Positions 1 to 9,013 of a DNA stretch of 64,000 nucleotides are shown one piece after another. A model generated the notes under the pieces. It made no database searches. It was not told the DNA's origin and saw nothing but the letters and a program-made list of their open reading frames with translations. Each line of letters begins with the position of its first letter. Within the stretch, counting starts at the first letter, position 1. This DNA is from Sediminihabitans luteus (lineage in GTDB: Bacteria > Actinomycetota > Actinomycetes > Actinomycetales > Cellulomonadaceae), in assembly GCF_002797595.1 (NCBI RefSeq), contig NZ_PGFE01000003.1, positions 124,001-188,000 on the forward strand, in the 5' to 3' direction. The translations under genes were made by a program, and so were the position numbers.

Positions 1-225
1 CGGGACGTGACGCACGAGCACGCCCGGTGCGAGCTCGACCTCGCGCGGCTGCGCCGACGACGTCGCGCGCGTGAAGATCTCGACCTGCGCCCCGCGCCGC
101 GCGAGCGCCTGCGCGAGCTCGGTCACGTACACGTTCATGCCGCCCGCGTCGCCCGTGCCCGGCTGGTCCAGGGGCGACGTGTGCACGGACAGCATCGCGA
201 CGCGCGGCCCGGTCGAAGAGGTCAT
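1..225 (-). CDS. mshA: D-inositol-3-phosphate glycosyltransferase MshA, N-terminal part
   Basis: First enzyme of mycothiol synthesis: transfers GlcNAc from UDP-GlcNAc to inositol 3-phosphate in the cytoplasm. Only the first 75 codons are here; the gene runs off the left edge. Visible are the N-terminal beta strand ([18 protein letters not shown]) and the glycine-rich [10 protein letters not shown] loop (residues 25-34) typical of MshA in the GT-B fold. The ATG at 225 is preceded by GGAGG only 1 nt away, too close to act as a ribosome site, but a -10-like GATACT lies 6 nt upstream, so the gene is probably leaderless. A mycothiol-using organism fits the maleylpyruvate isomerase family gene at 26.7 kb. 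Confident family call; partial gene. Confidence 0.93.
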   Translation of the reverse strand, partial: MTSSTGPRVAMLSVHTSPLDQPGTGDAGGMNVYVTELAQALARRGAQVEIFTRATSSAQPREVELAPGVLVRHVP

Positions 226-231
226 GCCTCC

Positions 232-237
232 AGTATC
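232..237 (-). promoter_or_regulatory. -10 box for leaderless mshA
   Basis: GATACT on the minus strand, separated by 6 nt from the mshA ATG, which would put the transcript start at or next to the start codon. The same hexamer with the same 6-nt gap precedes the SRPBCC gene at 55705. No clear -35 element. Confidence 0.45.
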
Positions 238-266
238 CGTCCCCTCGGGCGTGCCCTGCCCCGCGG

Positions 267-1403
267 TCAGCCGCGGCCCACGAGAACGCACGCGGGCGAC
301 GGCAGGTCGAGCGACGCGAGCAGCTCGGCCTCGCCCGAGGCGCGGTCGACCCGCAGCGTCGCGAGGTTGCCCGAGGTCTGGTTCGCGACGACGAGGACGT
401 CGGCCGCGACGTCCGCCCCGTCGAGCTCGTCGCCCTGCGCGGCGACGACCGCGAAGTGCCGCGGCCACGCTCCCCCGATCGGGGCGTCGCCCAGGTGCAC
501 GAGGGTCACGGGCGCGTCGTCCGCCGCGACGACCTCGAACGACGCCACGACGTCCGCGCCGCGCACCGCGACGAACACGCGCCGGCCGTCCGCGCTGAGC
601 GCGACGTGCGACGGGTAGTTCGCGCCGTCGACCGGGGCCGGCGCGCGCGTGACGTCGTACCGGGCGACGACCTCGGGCTCGGCCGCGGCACCGTCGCCGA
701 GCGACACGACCACGACCGCCGGGTCGAGCTCGCACGCGACCAGCACGGCCCCGTCGACCACCACGAAGTGCCGCGGACCGCTGCCCGCAGGCATCTCGAC
801 CTCGCCGATCGGCGCGCCGTCCGCGGCGTACCGCACGAGGCGGTCGGCGCCGAGGTCGGCCGCCCACCACTCGTCGCCGACCGCGCCCACGAAGTGCGCG
901 TGCGGGCCCTCCTGGCGGTCGGTGACCGGCCCTGACCCGGCGTGCTGGTCCACGCGGGCCTCCCCGGTGACCGCACCGCCGTCGTCGACCGGGATGCGCG
1001 CGACCGTGCCCGAGCCGTAGTTCGCGACGCGCACCGCGTCGCCCGCCGCGACGACGTGGCACGGGTACGCACCACCCGTGGGCAGGACCGGGTCGGGATG
1101 CTCGGCGAGGGTCTCGCCCGCGGCGTCGACCGCGTACGCCGTCAGGGCGCCGTCCTGCACCTCGGTGACCGCGTACAGCGTGCGCCCGCTCGGGTGCAGG
1201 GCGACGAACGACGGCGAGCCGACCTCGACCACGCGCCGCGCCCCCGAGAGCGCGCCCGTGCGGGGGTCGACGTCGACGCGCCACACACCCTCACCCGTGC
1301 CCACGCCCTGGTCGGGACCGGCGTGCGGGTACGTGCCGATCCACAGCGGGATCGTGCGGGGGGACGTCAGGTCGGACGGCGTGCGCTCGGGCGTCGTGGT
1401 CAT
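267..1403 (-). CDS. lactonase family beta-propeller protein (6-phosphogluconolactonase-like)
   Basis: A 378-aa protein of the YbhE-type lactonase family (PF10282), a seven-bladed beta propeller. Some members hydrolyse 6-phosphogluconolactone; substrate cannot be assigned here. The family opening [10 protein letters not shown] is at about residues 21-30, followed by the recurring blade pattern ([60 protein letters not shown]). There is no signal peptide, so it should be cytoplasmic. It stands alone between mshA and lsr2 with its own leaderless-type promoter; mshA starts 41 bp beyond its stop. Length is normal for the family. Family call firm, reaction inferred. Confidence 0.85.
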   Translation of the reverse strand: MTTTPERTPSDLTSPRTIPLWIGTYPHAGPDQGVGTGEGVWRVDVDPRTGALSGARRVVEVGSPSFVALHPSGRTLYAVTEVQDGALTAYAVDAAGETLAEHPDPVLPTGGAYPCHVVAAGDAVRVANYGSGTVARIPVDDGGAVTGEARVDQHAGSGPVTDRQEGPHAHFVGAVGDEWWAADLGADRLVRYAADGAPIGEVEMPAGSGPRHFVVVDGAVLVACELDPAVVVVSLGDGAAAEPEVVARYDVTRAPAPVDGANYPSHVALSADGRRVFVAVRGADVVASFEVVAADDAPVTLVHLGDAPIGGAWPRHFAVVAAQGDELDGADVAADVLVVANQTSGNLATLRVDRASGEAELLASLDLPSPACVLVGRG

Positions 1404-1409
1404 GCGACG

Positions 1410-1415
1410 ACCCTA
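1410..1415 (-). promoter_or_regulatory. -10 box for leaderless lactonase gene
   Basis: TAGGGT (TANNNT) on the minus strand, 6 nt before the ATG at 1403. No Shine-Dalgarno sequence precedes that ATG, consistent with a leaderless transcript. Confidence 0.5.
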
Positions 1416-1470
1416 CCGACTGCGACCGCACGGCCGGCCGCGCGGTCCGGGCCGCGGGGCCGGCCGGACC

Positions 1471-1540
1471 GTGCAGGGCCGGACGCTGCAGGGCCGGACG
1501 CTGCAAGAACGGACGCAGCAGGGCAGGACGCCGCAGGGCC
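1471..1540. repeat. 15-bp tandem repeat, about 4.7 copies
   Basis: Units of 15 bp based on CTGCAGGGCCGGACG start at 1471, 1486, 1501, 1516 and 1531. The first two are nearly identical and the later ones diverge. The array lies between the lactonase start and the lsr2 stop, and its last unit merges with the left arm of the lsr2 terminator. The rest of 1404-1603 holds nothing else recognisable. Confidence 0.85.
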
Positions 1541-1566
1541 CCGGCCGATCGGCCGGGGCCCTGCGG
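1531..1566 (-). terminator. perfect 36-bp palindrome, lsr2 terminator
   Basis: A perfect self-complementary 36-bp sequence centred on CCGATCGG begins 37 bp beyond the lsr2 stop codon. It would fold into a very stable GC hairpin in the transcript. No U-tract follows, as is usual for actinobacterial hairpin terminators. It can stop lsr2 transcription before the lactonase promoter. Confidence 0.8.
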
Positions 1567-1603
1567 GTGGTGCGGGAGCGTCCGTGGACGCGCCGGGGGT
1601 GCG

Positions 1604-1942
1604 TCAGTGCGCGGCGTCGTACGCCTGCTGCACCTCGACCGCGATGCGGCCACGCTCGTTGACCTTGTAGCCGTTCGCGCGCGCCCACTCGCGGACCTCG
1701 GTCGCGTTGGAGCTCGCCGACGAGCTCGCGCGACGCGTGCCGCGCGACGCGCGTGCCGGGGTGCTGCGACCCTGCTTGCGCGCATTCCCGATCCACTCGG
1801 CAAAAGAATCACGCAGCTTCTGCGCGTGCTCGGTGCTCAAATCGATCTCGTACGCGACGCCGTCGAGCGAGAACGACACGGTCTCGTCCGCCGAGCTGCC
1901 GTCGAGGTCGTCGGTCAGAATGACCTGGATCTTCTGGGCCAC
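1604..1942 (-). CDS. lsr2: Lsr2 nucleoid-associated histone-like protein
   Basis: H-NS-like protein that bridges AT-rich DNA and silences horizontally acquired genes. The N-terminal dimerisation domain (AQKIQVILTDDLDGS, residues 2-16) and C-terminal DNA-binding domain with the minor-groove RGR motif (97-99, in NERGRIAVEVQQAYDA) are both present, joined by a Ser/Ala/Arg-rich linker. I start at GTG 1942 (112 aa): it is preceded by AGAGG at 9 nt, and Lsr2 proteins begin M-A-Q-K. A longer frame from 1996 would add 18 unconserved residues and overlap the promoter. Downstream of lysS and the 63-aa gene, as in mycobacteria, but with its own promoter. Confidence 0.95.
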   Translation of the reverse strand: MAQKIQVILTDDLDGSSADETVSFSLDGVAYEIDLSTEHAQKLRDSFAEWIGNARKQGRSTPARASRGTRRASSSASSNATEVREWARANGYKVNERGRIAVEVQQAYDAAH

Positions 1943-1986
1943 GTGTGCCTGCCTCTGATCGGAGGAATACTGCTTCGTCACCGACG

Positions 1987-2015
1987 AGTTTGGCACGACG
2001 AATGCATTTCGTCAA
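1987..2015 (-). promoter_or_regulatory. lsr2 promoter overlapping an inverted repeat
   Basis: On the minus strand TTGACG (2010-2015) and CAAACT (1987-1992) are spaced by exactly 17 bp, giving a predicted start near 1980 and a leader of about 38 nt. The interrupted palindrome GACGAATGCATTTCGTC (1997-2013) fills the spacer and part of the -35. The 1980-2045 stretch is one of the most AT-rich in the window, which suits autoregulation by Lsr2. Confidence 0.6.
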
Positions 2016-2034
2016 AGAACGCGGGCGGACATTT

Positions 2035-2226
2035 CTATTTCTCGTCCGCGGAATGCGTTCTCGCGGCGGCCGCGTCCCGCGCGTCCTCCTCGGCCTCCAT
2101 GCGCGCGACCGCGGCCCGCTCGGTGCGGTCGGCGCGGATCACCGCGCGCATCGCGACCCAGAACAGCAGGCCCACGCCGATCGACGGGACGAGCGCCCCG
2201 ACGGAGATCCAGAAGGTGTTGTCCAC
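2035..2226 (-). CDS. small membrane protein (63 aa) between lysS and lsr2
   Basis: Unrecognised family. The protein has one N-terminal membrane segment (about residues 5-29, WISVGALVPSIGVGLLFWVA), then a charged helical tail rich in Ala, Arg and Glu that ends in SADEK, so topology is probably a single-pass anchor with a cytoplasmic tail. The start is GTG 2226 (V-D-N-T-F), 19 bp after the lysS stop, so it is likely cotranscribed with lysS. Earlier codons in the same frame lie inside lysS and look like shadow sequence. Function unknown. Confidence 0.7.
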   Translation of the reverse strand: MDNTFWISVGALVPSIGVGLLFWVAMRAVIRADRTERAAVARMEAEEDARDAAAARTHSADEK

Positions 2227-2245
2227 GGCGACGATCCTACGCTCG

Positions 2246-3802
2246 TCAGGCCTGCGGCTTGACGAGCGGGAACAGGATCGTCTCGCGGATCCCCAGGCCG
2301 GTGAGCGACGTGATGAGCCGGTCGACGCCCATGCCCATGCCGCCCGAGGGCGGCATCGCGTACTCCATGGCCGTGAGGAAGTCCTCGTCGAGCCGCATCG
2401 CCTCGACGTCGCCGGCCGCCGCGAGCAGCGCCTGCGCCTCGAAGCGCTCGCGCTGCACGACCGGGTCCACGAGCTCGGAGTACGCCGTCGCCTGCTCCAT
2501 GCCGCGGATGTACAGGTCCCACTTCTCGACCATGCCCGGACGCGTGCGGTGGGCGCGCGTGAGCGGCGACGTGTCGACCGGGAAGTCCCGCACGAACGTC
2601 GGCGCGTACAGGTGGTCGCCCACCAGGTGCTCCCACACGAGCTCGACGAGCTTGCCGTGCGTCGCGGACTTCGGGTCGTAGCCGACCTCGAGCCGGTCCG
2701 CGGTCGCACGCAGCCACGCGACCTCGGTCTCGGGCGTGACCTCCTCGCCGAGCGCCTCGGAGAGCGAGTCGTACAGCGAGATCGCGGCCCAGTCGCCGCC
2801 GAGCTCGTACTCCTCGCCGCTCGCGAGCGTGACCGTCGTGGTGCCCAGCACGTCCTGCGCGGCGCGCTGGATCAGGTTCTTGGTCAGCGCGGCCATGGTG
2901 TCGTAGTCGCCGTAGGCCTCGTACGCCTCGAGCATCGCGAACTCCGGCGAGTGCGTCGAATCGGCGCCCTCGTTGCGGAAGTTCCGGTTGATCTCGAAGA
3001 CCTTCTCGATTCCGCCGACCACCGCGCGCTTGAGGTAGAGCTCGGGGGCGATACGCATGAACAGGTCGATGTCGAATGCATTCATGTGCGTCACGAAAGG
3101 CCGTGCCGCGGCACCGCCGGCGACGGTCTGGAGCATCGGCGTCTCGATCTCCAGGAATTCCCGGGAATGGAAGTTCTCGCGCAGCGAGCGCACCACGCCG
3201 GAACGCAGGCGGACGACGTCGCGCGCCTCGGGCCGCACGATGAGGTCGACGTAGCGCTGGCGCACGCGGGCCTCCTCCGAGAGCTCCTTGTGCAGCGTCG
3301 GCAGGGGGCGCAGCGACTTGGCGGCGATCTGCCACGCGTCGGCGAACACGCTCAGCTCGCCGCGGCGCGAGCTGCCCACGCGCCCGTGCGCGAACAGGTG
3401 GTCGCCCAGGTCGACGTCGGCCTTGAACGTCGCGAGCGACTCCTCGCCGACCACGGCCTGGCTCAGCATGACCTGGAGACGGTTGCCCTCGCCGTCCTGC
3501 AGCGTCACGAAGCACAGCTTGCCCGTGTTGCGCAGGAACACCACGCGCCCGGCCACGCCGACGAGGTCGTCGGTCTCGACGCCCGTCTCGAGGTGACCCC
3601 ACTGCTCGCGCACCTGCGCGATCGTGTGCGTGCGGGCCACGCCCACCGGGTACGCGTCGTCGCCGCGCTCGATGATGCGGTCGCGCTTCTCGCGGCGCAC
3701 GCGCACCTGCTCGGGCAGGTCGTCGACGACGTCCGCAGGGTCGACGGCGGGCGCCGTCGCGTCGGTGGGCACGGCAGGAGCAGCGGAGTTCTCGGGGGTC
3801 AC
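2246..3802 (-). CDS. lysS: lysyl-tRNA synthetase, class II
   Basis: Charges tRNA-Lys with lysine in the cytoplasm. The 518-aa protein has the OB-fold anticodon domain at about residues 70-170 and the class II core after it, with motif 2 region [20 protein letters not shown] and motif 3 [10 protein letters not shown] near the C-terminus; the lysine-pocket region [10 protein letters not shown] is intact. The first 40 residues are Ala/Pro-rich and unconserved. The start is GTG 3802, 7 nt after a TAGACT -10 box and without a Shine-Dalgarno, suggesting a leaderless transcript separate from nadC, whose stop is 27 bp upstream. Confidence 0.96.
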   Translation of the reverse strand: MTPENSAAPAVPTDATAPAVDPADVVDDLPEQVRVRREKRDRIIERGDDAYPVGVARTHTIAQVREQWGHLETGVETDDLVGVAGRVVFLRNTGKLCFVTLQDGEGNRLQVMLSQAVVGEESLATFKADVDLGDHLFAHGRVGSSRRGELSVFADAWQIAAKSLRPLPTLHKELSEEARVRQRYVDLIVRPEARDVVRLRSGVVRSLRENFHSREFLEIETPMLQTVAGGAAARPFVTHMNAFDIDLFMRIAPELYLKRAVVGGIEKVFEINRNFRNEGADSTHSPEFAMLEAYEAYGDYDTMAALTKNLIQRAAQDVLGTTTVTLASGEEYELGGDWAAISLYDSLSEALGEEVTPETEVAWLRATADRLEVGYDPKSATHGKLVELVWEHLVGDHLYAPTFVRDFPVDTSPLTRAHRTRPGMVEKWDLYIRGMEQATAYSELVDPVVQRERFEAQALLAAAGDVEAMRLDEDFLTAMEYAMPPSGGMGMGVDRLITSLTGLGIRETILFPLVKPQA

Positions 3803-3809
3803 GCCCCCG

Positions 3810-3815
3810 AGTCTA
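3810..3815 (-). promoter_or_regulatory. -10 box for leaderless lysS
   Basis: TAGACT on the minus strand, 7 nt before the lysS GTG, in the short gap after nadC. It allows lysS transcription independent of the pan-nad operon. Confidence 0.5.
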
Positions 3816-3829
3816 CCGAGCGCGCCGCG

Positions 3830-4813
3830 TCAGCCGCGCAGGTCGAGCGCGAGGTCGAGGATGGGCGCCGAGTGCGTGAGCGCGCCGACCGACAGGTAGT
3901 CGACGCCCGTGAGCGCGACCTCGCGCGCACGGTCGAGCGTGAGGTTGCCCGTGGCCTCGAGCTCGACCCGGCCCAGCTCGCCCTCGCGCGCGCGCACCGC
4001 CGCGACCGTCCCGGCGAGCACCGCCGTGGGCATGTTGTCGAGCAGCAGGAAGTCCGCGCCCGCGTCGAGCGCCTCCATGGCCTGCGCCTGCGTGTCCGCC
4101 TCGACCTGGATCAGCACGTCGGGGAACCGCGAGCGCACCGCCTCGATCGCGCCGCGCACCGACCCGGCGGCGACGACGTGGTTGTCCTTGACCATCGCGA
4201 CGTCGTGCAGGCCCATGCGCTTGTTGGTGCCGCCGCCCGCACGGACCGCGTACTTGTCGAGCGCGCGCAGCCCCGGGGTGGTCTTGCGCGTGTCGAGCAC
4301 CTGCGCGCCCGTACCGTCGAGCGCGAGCGCCCACGCACGGGTCGCGGTCGCGACGCCGCTCGCCCGGCTCGCCAGGTTCAGCAGGGTGCGCTCGGCCGTC
4401 AGGAGCACCTGCGTGGGGCCGGTGAGGGTCGCGAGCACCTGGCCGCGCACCACCGCGTCGCCGTCCTGCGCCGCGAAGGCGGCGCGGGGCGTCGGCAGCC
4501 CGAAGCGGGCCGCGACCTGGCCGAGCGTCTCGGCCACGACGACGAGGCCCGCGGCGACGCCGTCCGCCCGTGCGACGAGGTCGGCCGTGCCGGTCGCGGA
4601 CGCCGGGACCGTGGCCTGGGTCGTGACGTCGCGGCCCGGCGCCGGGCCGAGGTCCTCGTCGAGCGCGATCTCGACCGTGCGCGCGACCCAAGCGGGGTCG
4701 AGCGGCGGCTCGACGGTCGACGGGACGGTCGTGGCAGGGTCCGTCGTGGCGGGGTCCGTCGTGGCGGGGTCCGTCGTGGCGTGATCGGTCGGGGCGGCGG
4801 CAGCGTGGTTCAC
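3830..4813 (-). CDS. nadC: nicotinate-nucleotide pyrophosphorylase (carboxylating), quinolinate phosphoribosyltransferase
   Basis: Converts quinolinate and PRPP to nicotinate mononucleotide in de novo NAD synthesis. The family core begins at about residue 38 (LDPAWVARTVEIALDEDLG); RKTTPGLRALDKYAV, GGGTNKRMGLHD and QVEADTQAQAM provide the phosphate and quinolinate contacts. The first 37 residues include three perfect 15-bp repeats encoding TDPAT units, absent from typical NadC, so a shorter true start cannot be excluded. GTG 4813 is chosen because a TAGCGT box lies 7 nt upstream. It follows nadB by 24 bp, making the two consecutive steps neighbours. Confidence 0.94.
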   Translation of the reverse strand: MNHAAAAPTDHATTDPATTDPATTDPATTVPSTVEPPLDPAWVARTVEIALDEDLGPAPGRDVTTQATVPASATGTADLVARADGVAAGLVVVAETLGQVAARFGLPTPRAAFAAQDGDAVVRGQVLATLTGPTQVLLTAERTLLNLASRASGVATATRAWALALDGTGAQVLDTRKTTPGLRALDKYAVRAGGGTNKRMGLHDVAMVKDNHVVAAGSVRGAIEAVRSRFPDVLIQVEADTQAQAMEALDAGADFLLLDNMPTAVLAGTVAAVRAREGELGRVELEATGNLTLDRAREVALTGVDYLSVGALTHSAPILDLALDLRG

Positions 4814-4820
4814 GGCCGCA

Positions 4821-4826
4821 ACGCTA
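4821..4826 (-). promoter_or_regulatory. -10 box for leaderless nadC
   Basis: TAGCGT on the minus strand in the 24-bp nadB-nadC gap, 7 nt before the nadC GTG. It may be an internal promoter within the pan-nad operon. Confidence 0.45.
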
Positions 4827-4837
4827 CCCGCCCGCCG

Positions 4838-6541
4838 TCAGCGGACGTCGAGCACGCCGTCGGCGTCGAGGGCGACCGTGACGCGGCGCGCCCAGGCAGG
4901 GTCCGGCGCGGGGAAGTCCGCGCGGTAGTGGCCGCCGCGCGACTCGGTGCGGGCGAGCGCGGCGTGCGTGAGCACGGTCGCGACCTGGTGCACGTTCGTG
5001 GTCTCCCACTCGGCGGCCTGCGGCTCGGCCACGACGCCCGAGGGCATCCCCGCGGCGGCGAGCGTCGACCCGCGGTGCGCGTCGGTGCGGACCGCCGCGA
5101 GCCGGGTCGCGGCGTGCCGCAGCCCGTCGGCGCTGCGGATCGGCCCGGGCCCGGCCGAGGCGATCGACTGGATGCGCGAGCGCGCCGCCGCCGGGACGAG
5201 CGCGGACCCGCCCGACCGCACGGCCGGCTCGCCCCGGCGCAGCGTGCCGTCGGCCACGCGCGAGGCGATGTCGTGCGCGGCGCGGTGCGCGAACACGAGG
5301 CCCTCGAGCAGCGAGTTCGACGCGAGCCGGTTCGCGCCGTGCACGCCCGTGCACGCGACCTCGCCGACCGCGTACAGGCCCTCGACGCTCGAGCGTCCGT
5401 GCAGGTCGGTCACGACCCCGCCCGAGTGGTAGTGCTGCGCGGGCGCGACGGGAACGGGCTCCTCGGTCACGTCGATCCCGAGCTCGAGCAGCCGCGCCGT
5501 GATCGACGGGAAGCGGGCGCGCAGGAACGCGGCGCCGAGGTGCCGCGCGTCGAGGAGCACGTGGTCGGAGCCCGTCGCCGCGAGCCGGCGCACGATCGCG
5601 TGCGCGACGACGTCGCGCGGGGCGAGCTCGGCCATCGGGTGCACCGCGGGCATGAACCGCACGCCGTCGGTGTCGAGCAGCACCGCGCCCTCGCCGCGCA
5701 CGGCCTCGGAGATGAGCGGGAGCTGGCCCTTGGTCCCCGTGCCGAGCCACAGGACCGTGGGGTGGAACTGCACGAACTCGAGGTCGCCGAGCACCGCGCC
5801 CGCGCGCAGCGCCGCGGCCGTGCCGTCGCCCGTGGCCGCGGCCGGGTTGGTCGACGAGCGGTAGGTCTGGCCGATCCCGCCCGTGGCCAGCACCACGGCC
5901 GCCGCGAGCGCCCGCCCGACGCCGTCGCGCGAGCCCGTGCCGCGCACGTGGAGCGTCACGCCGCACGCCGCGCCGTCCGCGGTCGTCAGGACGTCGAGCA
6001 CGAGCGCGTTCTCGACCACCTCGATGCCGGGGTCGGAGCGCACGGCCTCGATCTGCGCGACCAGGGCGCGGGCGATCTCGGCGCCCGTCGCGTCGCCGCC
6101 GGCGTGCGCGATGCGGTCGGCGTGGTGCCCGCCCTCGCGCGTGAGCGCGATGCCGCCGCCGGGCGCGGTGTCGAACACGGCGCCGCGCGCGACGAGCTCG
6201 CGCACGCGCGCGGGCCCCTCGGTCACGAGCACCTCGACGGCCTCGGGGTCGCAGACGCCGCCCCCGGCCGCGAGCGTGTCCGCGAGGTGCGCGGCGGGCG
6301 AGTCGTCGGGGTCGAGCGCCGCGGCGATGCCGCCCTGCGCCCACACGGTCGAGCCGGACAGCAGCTGGCCCTTGGTCACGAGCAGCACGCGCGGCACGCG
6401 CGTGCGCAGCTCGAGCGCGGCGGTCAGCCCGGCGATGCCCGAGCCGACGACGATCGCGTCGGCCGTCGTGGTCCACCCCGGGTCGGGGGCGGCGAGGTTC
6501 CGCGCGAGGCGCGGCGGGCCGAGGAGGTCCGTGCGGGTCAC
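4838..6541 (-). CDS. nadB: L-aspartate oxidase
   Basis: FAD enzyme that oxidises L-aspartate to iminoaspartate, the first step to quinolinate. The 567-aa protein shows the dinucleotide motif [13 protein letters not shown] near residue 32, the family segment [14 protein letters not shown], the active-site region [10 protein letters not shown] and the FAD-binding [16 protein letters not shown]. The GTG start overlaps the panD stop by 4 bp (GTGA), so it should be translated by coupling. NadA (quinolinate synthase) is not encoded nearby, so its gene must be elsewhere. Length is normal. Confidence 0.95.
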   Translation of the reverse strand: MTRTDLLGPPRLARNLAAPDPGWTTTADAIVVGSGIAGLTAALELRTRVPRVLLVTKGQLLSGSTVWAQGGIAAALDPDDSPAAHLADTLAAGGGVCDPEAVEVLVTEGPARVRELVARGAVFDTAPGGGIALTREGGHHADRIAHAGGDATGAEIARALVAQIEAVRSDPGIEVVENALVLDVLTTADGAACGVTLHVRGTGSRDGVGRALAAAVVLATGGIGQTYRSSTNPAAATGDGTAAALRAGAVLGDLEFVQFHPTVLWLGTGTKGQLPLISEAVRGEGAVLLDTDGVRFMPAVHPMAELAPRDVVAHAIVRRLAATGSDHVLLDARHLGAAFLRARFPSITARLLELGIDVTEEPVPVAPAQHYHSGGVVTDLHGRSSVEGLYAVGEVACTGVHGANRLASNSLLEGLVFAHRAAHDIASRVADGTLRRGEPAVRSGGSALVPAAARSRIQSIASAGPGPIRSADGLRHAATRLAAVRTDAHRGSTLAAAGMPSGVVAEPQAAEWETTNVHQVATVLTHAALARTESRGGHYRADFPAPDPAWARRVTVALDADGVLDVR

Positions 6542-7011
6542 TCGGCGGCGGAGGTGGCGGCGACCGGCACCTGGAAGCCGTGGATCGGCACGCCGCTGGG
6601 CTCGAGGTCGAAGCCGTCGGGCACCTGCCCGGGCTCCTGCGAGACCTCGACGATGCGGTTCTGCGCGTCGACGAACACGACGTTCGGGAGGAACTCGCGC
6701 GCGTCGGCCGAGGACATCTGGCCGTAGGCGATGAGGATCACGATGTCGCCGGGGCGCACGTGGTGCGCCGCGGCCCCGTTGATGCAGATCTCGCCCTTGC
6801 CGCGCTCGCCCGGGATCACGTAGGTGCTCAGGCGTGACCCGTTGGTCACGTCGACCACGTCGACCTTCTCGCCCGGGTAGAGGTCGGCCGCCTCGAGGAG
6901 GTCGACGTCGACCGTGATCGACCCGACGTAGTGCAGGTTCGCCTGCGTGACGGTCGCGCGGTGGATCTTGCCGATCATCATCGTCCGCTGCAACGAAGCC
7001 GGAGCCTTCAC
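6538..7011 (-). CDS. panD: aspartate 1-decarboxylase proenzyme
   Basis: Makes beta-alanine from aspartate for pantothenate. It is a pyruvoyl enzyme that self-cleaves at Gly30-Ser31 ([10 protein letters not shown]) to create its cofactor; [10 protein letters not shown], the INGAAAH loop and [10 protein letters not shown] are intact. I start at GTG 7011 because it overlaps the panC stop by 4 bp and has GGAAGG 7 nt upstream. An in-frame ATG at 7026 with AGGA upstream is a possible alternative that adds five residues. The C-terminus extends past the usual family end with a Pro/Val-rich tail. Operon panC-panD-nadB. Confidence 0.94.
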   Translation of the reverse strand: MKAPASLQRTMMIGKIHRATVTQANLHYVGSITVDVDLLEAADLYPGEKVDVVDVTNGSRLSTYVIPGERGKGEICINGAAAHHVRPGDIVILIAYGQMSSADAREFLPNVVFVDAQNRIVEVSQEPGQVPDGFDLEPSGVPIHGFQVPVAATSAAE

Positions 7012-7985
7012 GCCTGTGCCTTCCATGAGCCGTCCTGCGCGGGTACGTGCACCGCCAGGTTGTCGAGGAGCCGGGTCGCGCCCACGCGCGCCGCGACGAG
7101 GAGGAGCGCCTGCCCCGTGAACGTCGCCCCGACCTCCTCTACGGTAACCGGGTCGACCAGGGCCAGGTAATCCACGACAACGCCCGGGTGCTCGTTGAGC
7201 ATTCCCGCGGCGGCCGCGAGCACGTTCGCCGCGCCCTCGCCCGCCTCGGCCGCGGCCGCGCCCGCGCGCAGCGCCGCGCTCAGCGCCAGCCCGTCGGCCC
7301 GCTCCTCGGGCGACAGGTACGCGTTGCGCGACGACATCGCGAGGCCGTCGGCGTCGCGCGCGGTGGACACGCCCACGACCTCGACGTCCAGGTCGAGGTC
7401 GCGCACCATGCGGCGCACCGCGAGGAGCTGCTGCGCGTCCTTCTCGCCGAACACCGCGACGTCGGGCCGCACGAGGTGCAGGAGCTTGAGCACGACGGTC
7501 AGCACGCCGTCGAAGTGGCCGGGGCGGTGCGTGCCCTCGAGCACGTCGCCGAGGCGACCGGCCGAGACGCGCACCACGGGGTCGCCGTCGGGGTAGACGA
7601 CGTCGGGCGCGGGCGCGAACACGAGGTCGGCACCCACGGTCGCGAGCCGGGCGACGTCGCCGTCGAGGTCGCGCGGGTAGCGGTCGAGGTCCTCCCCCGC
7701 CCCGAACTGCAGCGGGTTGACGAAGATCGTCACGACGACCTGCCCCTGGGGGCCGACCGCCTCGCGCGCACGCTCGACGAGGCTCAGGTGCCCCGCGTGC
7801 AGGGCGCCCATGGTCATGACGACGGCGCGGCGCTCGCCCCCGAGCGCGGCGCGCAGCGCCTCGCGGGTGGTGACGACGCTGGGGCCGGCGGGTCCGGTGG
7901 TCACGCTCGTGGTCGCGCTCGTGCCGGACGACGCGGGCGGCGTCGGTCCGGGCGTACGGGGTGCCGGGACGGCGGGCTGGGTCAC
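7008..7985 (-). CDS. panC: pantothenate synthetase (pantoate-beta-alanine ligase)
   Basis: ATP-dependent condensation of pantoate with beta-alanine in the cytoplasm. Visible are the nucleotide-binding [14 protein letters not shown] with its HIGH-type [22 protein letters not shown], the pantoate pocket FGEKDAQQ and the KMSKS-like MSSRNAYLS. The first 35 residues are low-complexity (Pro/Thr/Ser) and unconserved. The GTG start overlaps the stop of the DUF2520 gene by 4 bp and its stop overlaps panD. Because PanD makes beta-alanine, the coupled pair supplies and consumes the same substrate. Confidence 0.95.
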   Translation of the reverse strand: MTQPAVPAPRTPGPTPPASSGTSATTSVTTGPAGPSVVTTREALRAALGGERRAVVMTMGALHAGHLSLVERAREAVGPQGQVVVTIFVNPLQFGAGEDLDRYPRDLDGDVARLATVGADLVFAPAPDVVYPDGDPVVRVSAGRLGDVLEGTHRPGHFDGVLTVVLKLLHLVRPDVAVFGEKDAQQLLAVRRMVRDLDLDVEVVGVSTARDADGLAMSSRNAYLSPEERADGLALSAALRAGAAAAEAGEGAANVLAAAAGMLNEHPGVVVDYLALVDPVTVEEVGATFTGQALLLVAARVGATRLLDNLAVHVPAQDGSWKAQA

Positions 7986-9013
7986 TGCCCCTCCTCGAGG
8001 ACGTCGAGCAGCTGCTCGGCCTGGTGGTCGGTGATGCGCCCGACCGCGAGCGCGCGCCGTGCGGCGTCGCGCGAGAGCTCACGGTAGGACGACGGGAGGT
8101 CCGTCGCGCCGGCCCGCGCGGCGAGGTCCTCGAACGCCCGCAGGTGCTCGACGACCGTGCCGACGTCGCCGCGCGACACGGGACCGGTCAGCGCCGCGAT
8201 CGCGCCCGGACCGGAGGGTTCGGGCACGTCGTCGCCCGGCACGCCGTCGCCGGGCGCACCACCCCCCGGCGCCCGAGCCCCCGGCACGGCGCCGGTCGGG
8301 TCGGCGAACGCGCCGAGGCCGGGGCTCGCGGCGTCCGCGGCCCGCACGGCCCCGTCGAGGGCGGCGGCGAGGAGCGGGGAGAGCGCGCGCCCGGGCTGCG
8401 CCACGCCCGCCGCGGCGAGCGCCTGCGCGGCCTGCGCGACCAGCACCACCAGGTGGTTCGCGCCGTGCGCGAGGGCCGCGTGGTACAGGCCGCGCGCCTC
8501 CTCCGCGACGACCACGGGCTCGCCGCCGAGCTCGACGACGAGCGCCTGCCCGATCGGCTGGACCGGGGCGGGCGACGTGACCGCGAACGTCGTGCCCTCG
8601 AGCCGCGCGAGGTCGAGCGACGTGCCCGTGAACGTCATCGCCGGGTGGATCGCGAGCGGGATCGCGCCCTGCGCACGGGCCGGGGCGAGCACCTCGACCC
8701 CGTACCGGCCCGAGGTGTGCACCACGAGCTGACCCGGCTGCCACGCGCCGGTGCCCGCGAGCCCCGCGACGAGGTCGGCCAACGCGTCGTCCGGCACCGC
8801 GAGCAGCACGAGCTCGGCGCGCTCGACGACGTCGGCGACCTCGAGCACGGGCACGCCCGGCAGGAGCGTCTCGGCGCGCTCGAGCGAGGCCTGCGAGATC
8901 GCGCTCACGCCGACCACGGCGTGGCCGACGGCGCGCAGCGCGCTGCCGAGCACCGCGCCCACGCGCCCCGCACCGACCACGCCGACGCCGAGGCGTCCCG
9001 GCCGCGCGCTCAC
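7982..9013 (-). CDS. Rossmann-fold DUF2520 protein (reductase/dehydrogenase-like)
   Basis: A 343-aa protein with an N-terminal NAD(P)-type fold ([20 protein letters not shown], residues 8-27) and a C-terminal helical DUF2520 domain ([31 protein letters not shown]), homologous to the mycobacterial gene just upstream of panC. A Gly/Pro/Ala-rich insert (about residues 240-270) is unusual. The role is not established; operon position directly before panC invites an assignment near pantoate metabolism, which is inference. The GTG start overlaps the preceding stop by 4 bp (GTGA), and its stop overlaps panC. Confidence 0.85.
   Translation of the reverse strand: MSARPGRLGVGVVGAGRVGAVLGSALRAVGHAVVGVSAISQASLERAETLLPGVPVLEVADVVERAELVLLAVPDDALADLVAGLAGTGAWQPGQLVVHTSGRYGVEVLAPARAQGAIPLAIHPAMTFTGTSLDLARLEGTTFAVTSPAPVQPIGQALVVELGGEPVVVAEEARGLYHAALAHGANHLVVLVAQAAQALAAAGVAQPGRALSPLLAAALDGAVRAADAASPGLGAFADPTGAVPGARAPGGGAPGDGVPGDDVPEPSGPGAIAALTGPVSRGDVGTVVEHLRAFEDLAARAGATDLPSSYRELSRDAARRALAVGRITDHQAEQLLDVLEEGQ

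Noticed and set aside
1531-1566. The lsr2 terminator palindrome as a member of the 54-bp repeat family
   Set aside because: Its sequence is unrelated to the GACCGCGCGATCTGTCACGC arms and it occurs once.
1607-6727. Plus-strand open frame of 1706 codons
   Set aside because: It lies antisense to lsr2, lysS, nadC and nadB, all clearly real. High GC with strong codon bias leaves the opposite frames open; the translation is Arg/Ala/Gly-rich with no recognisable domain.
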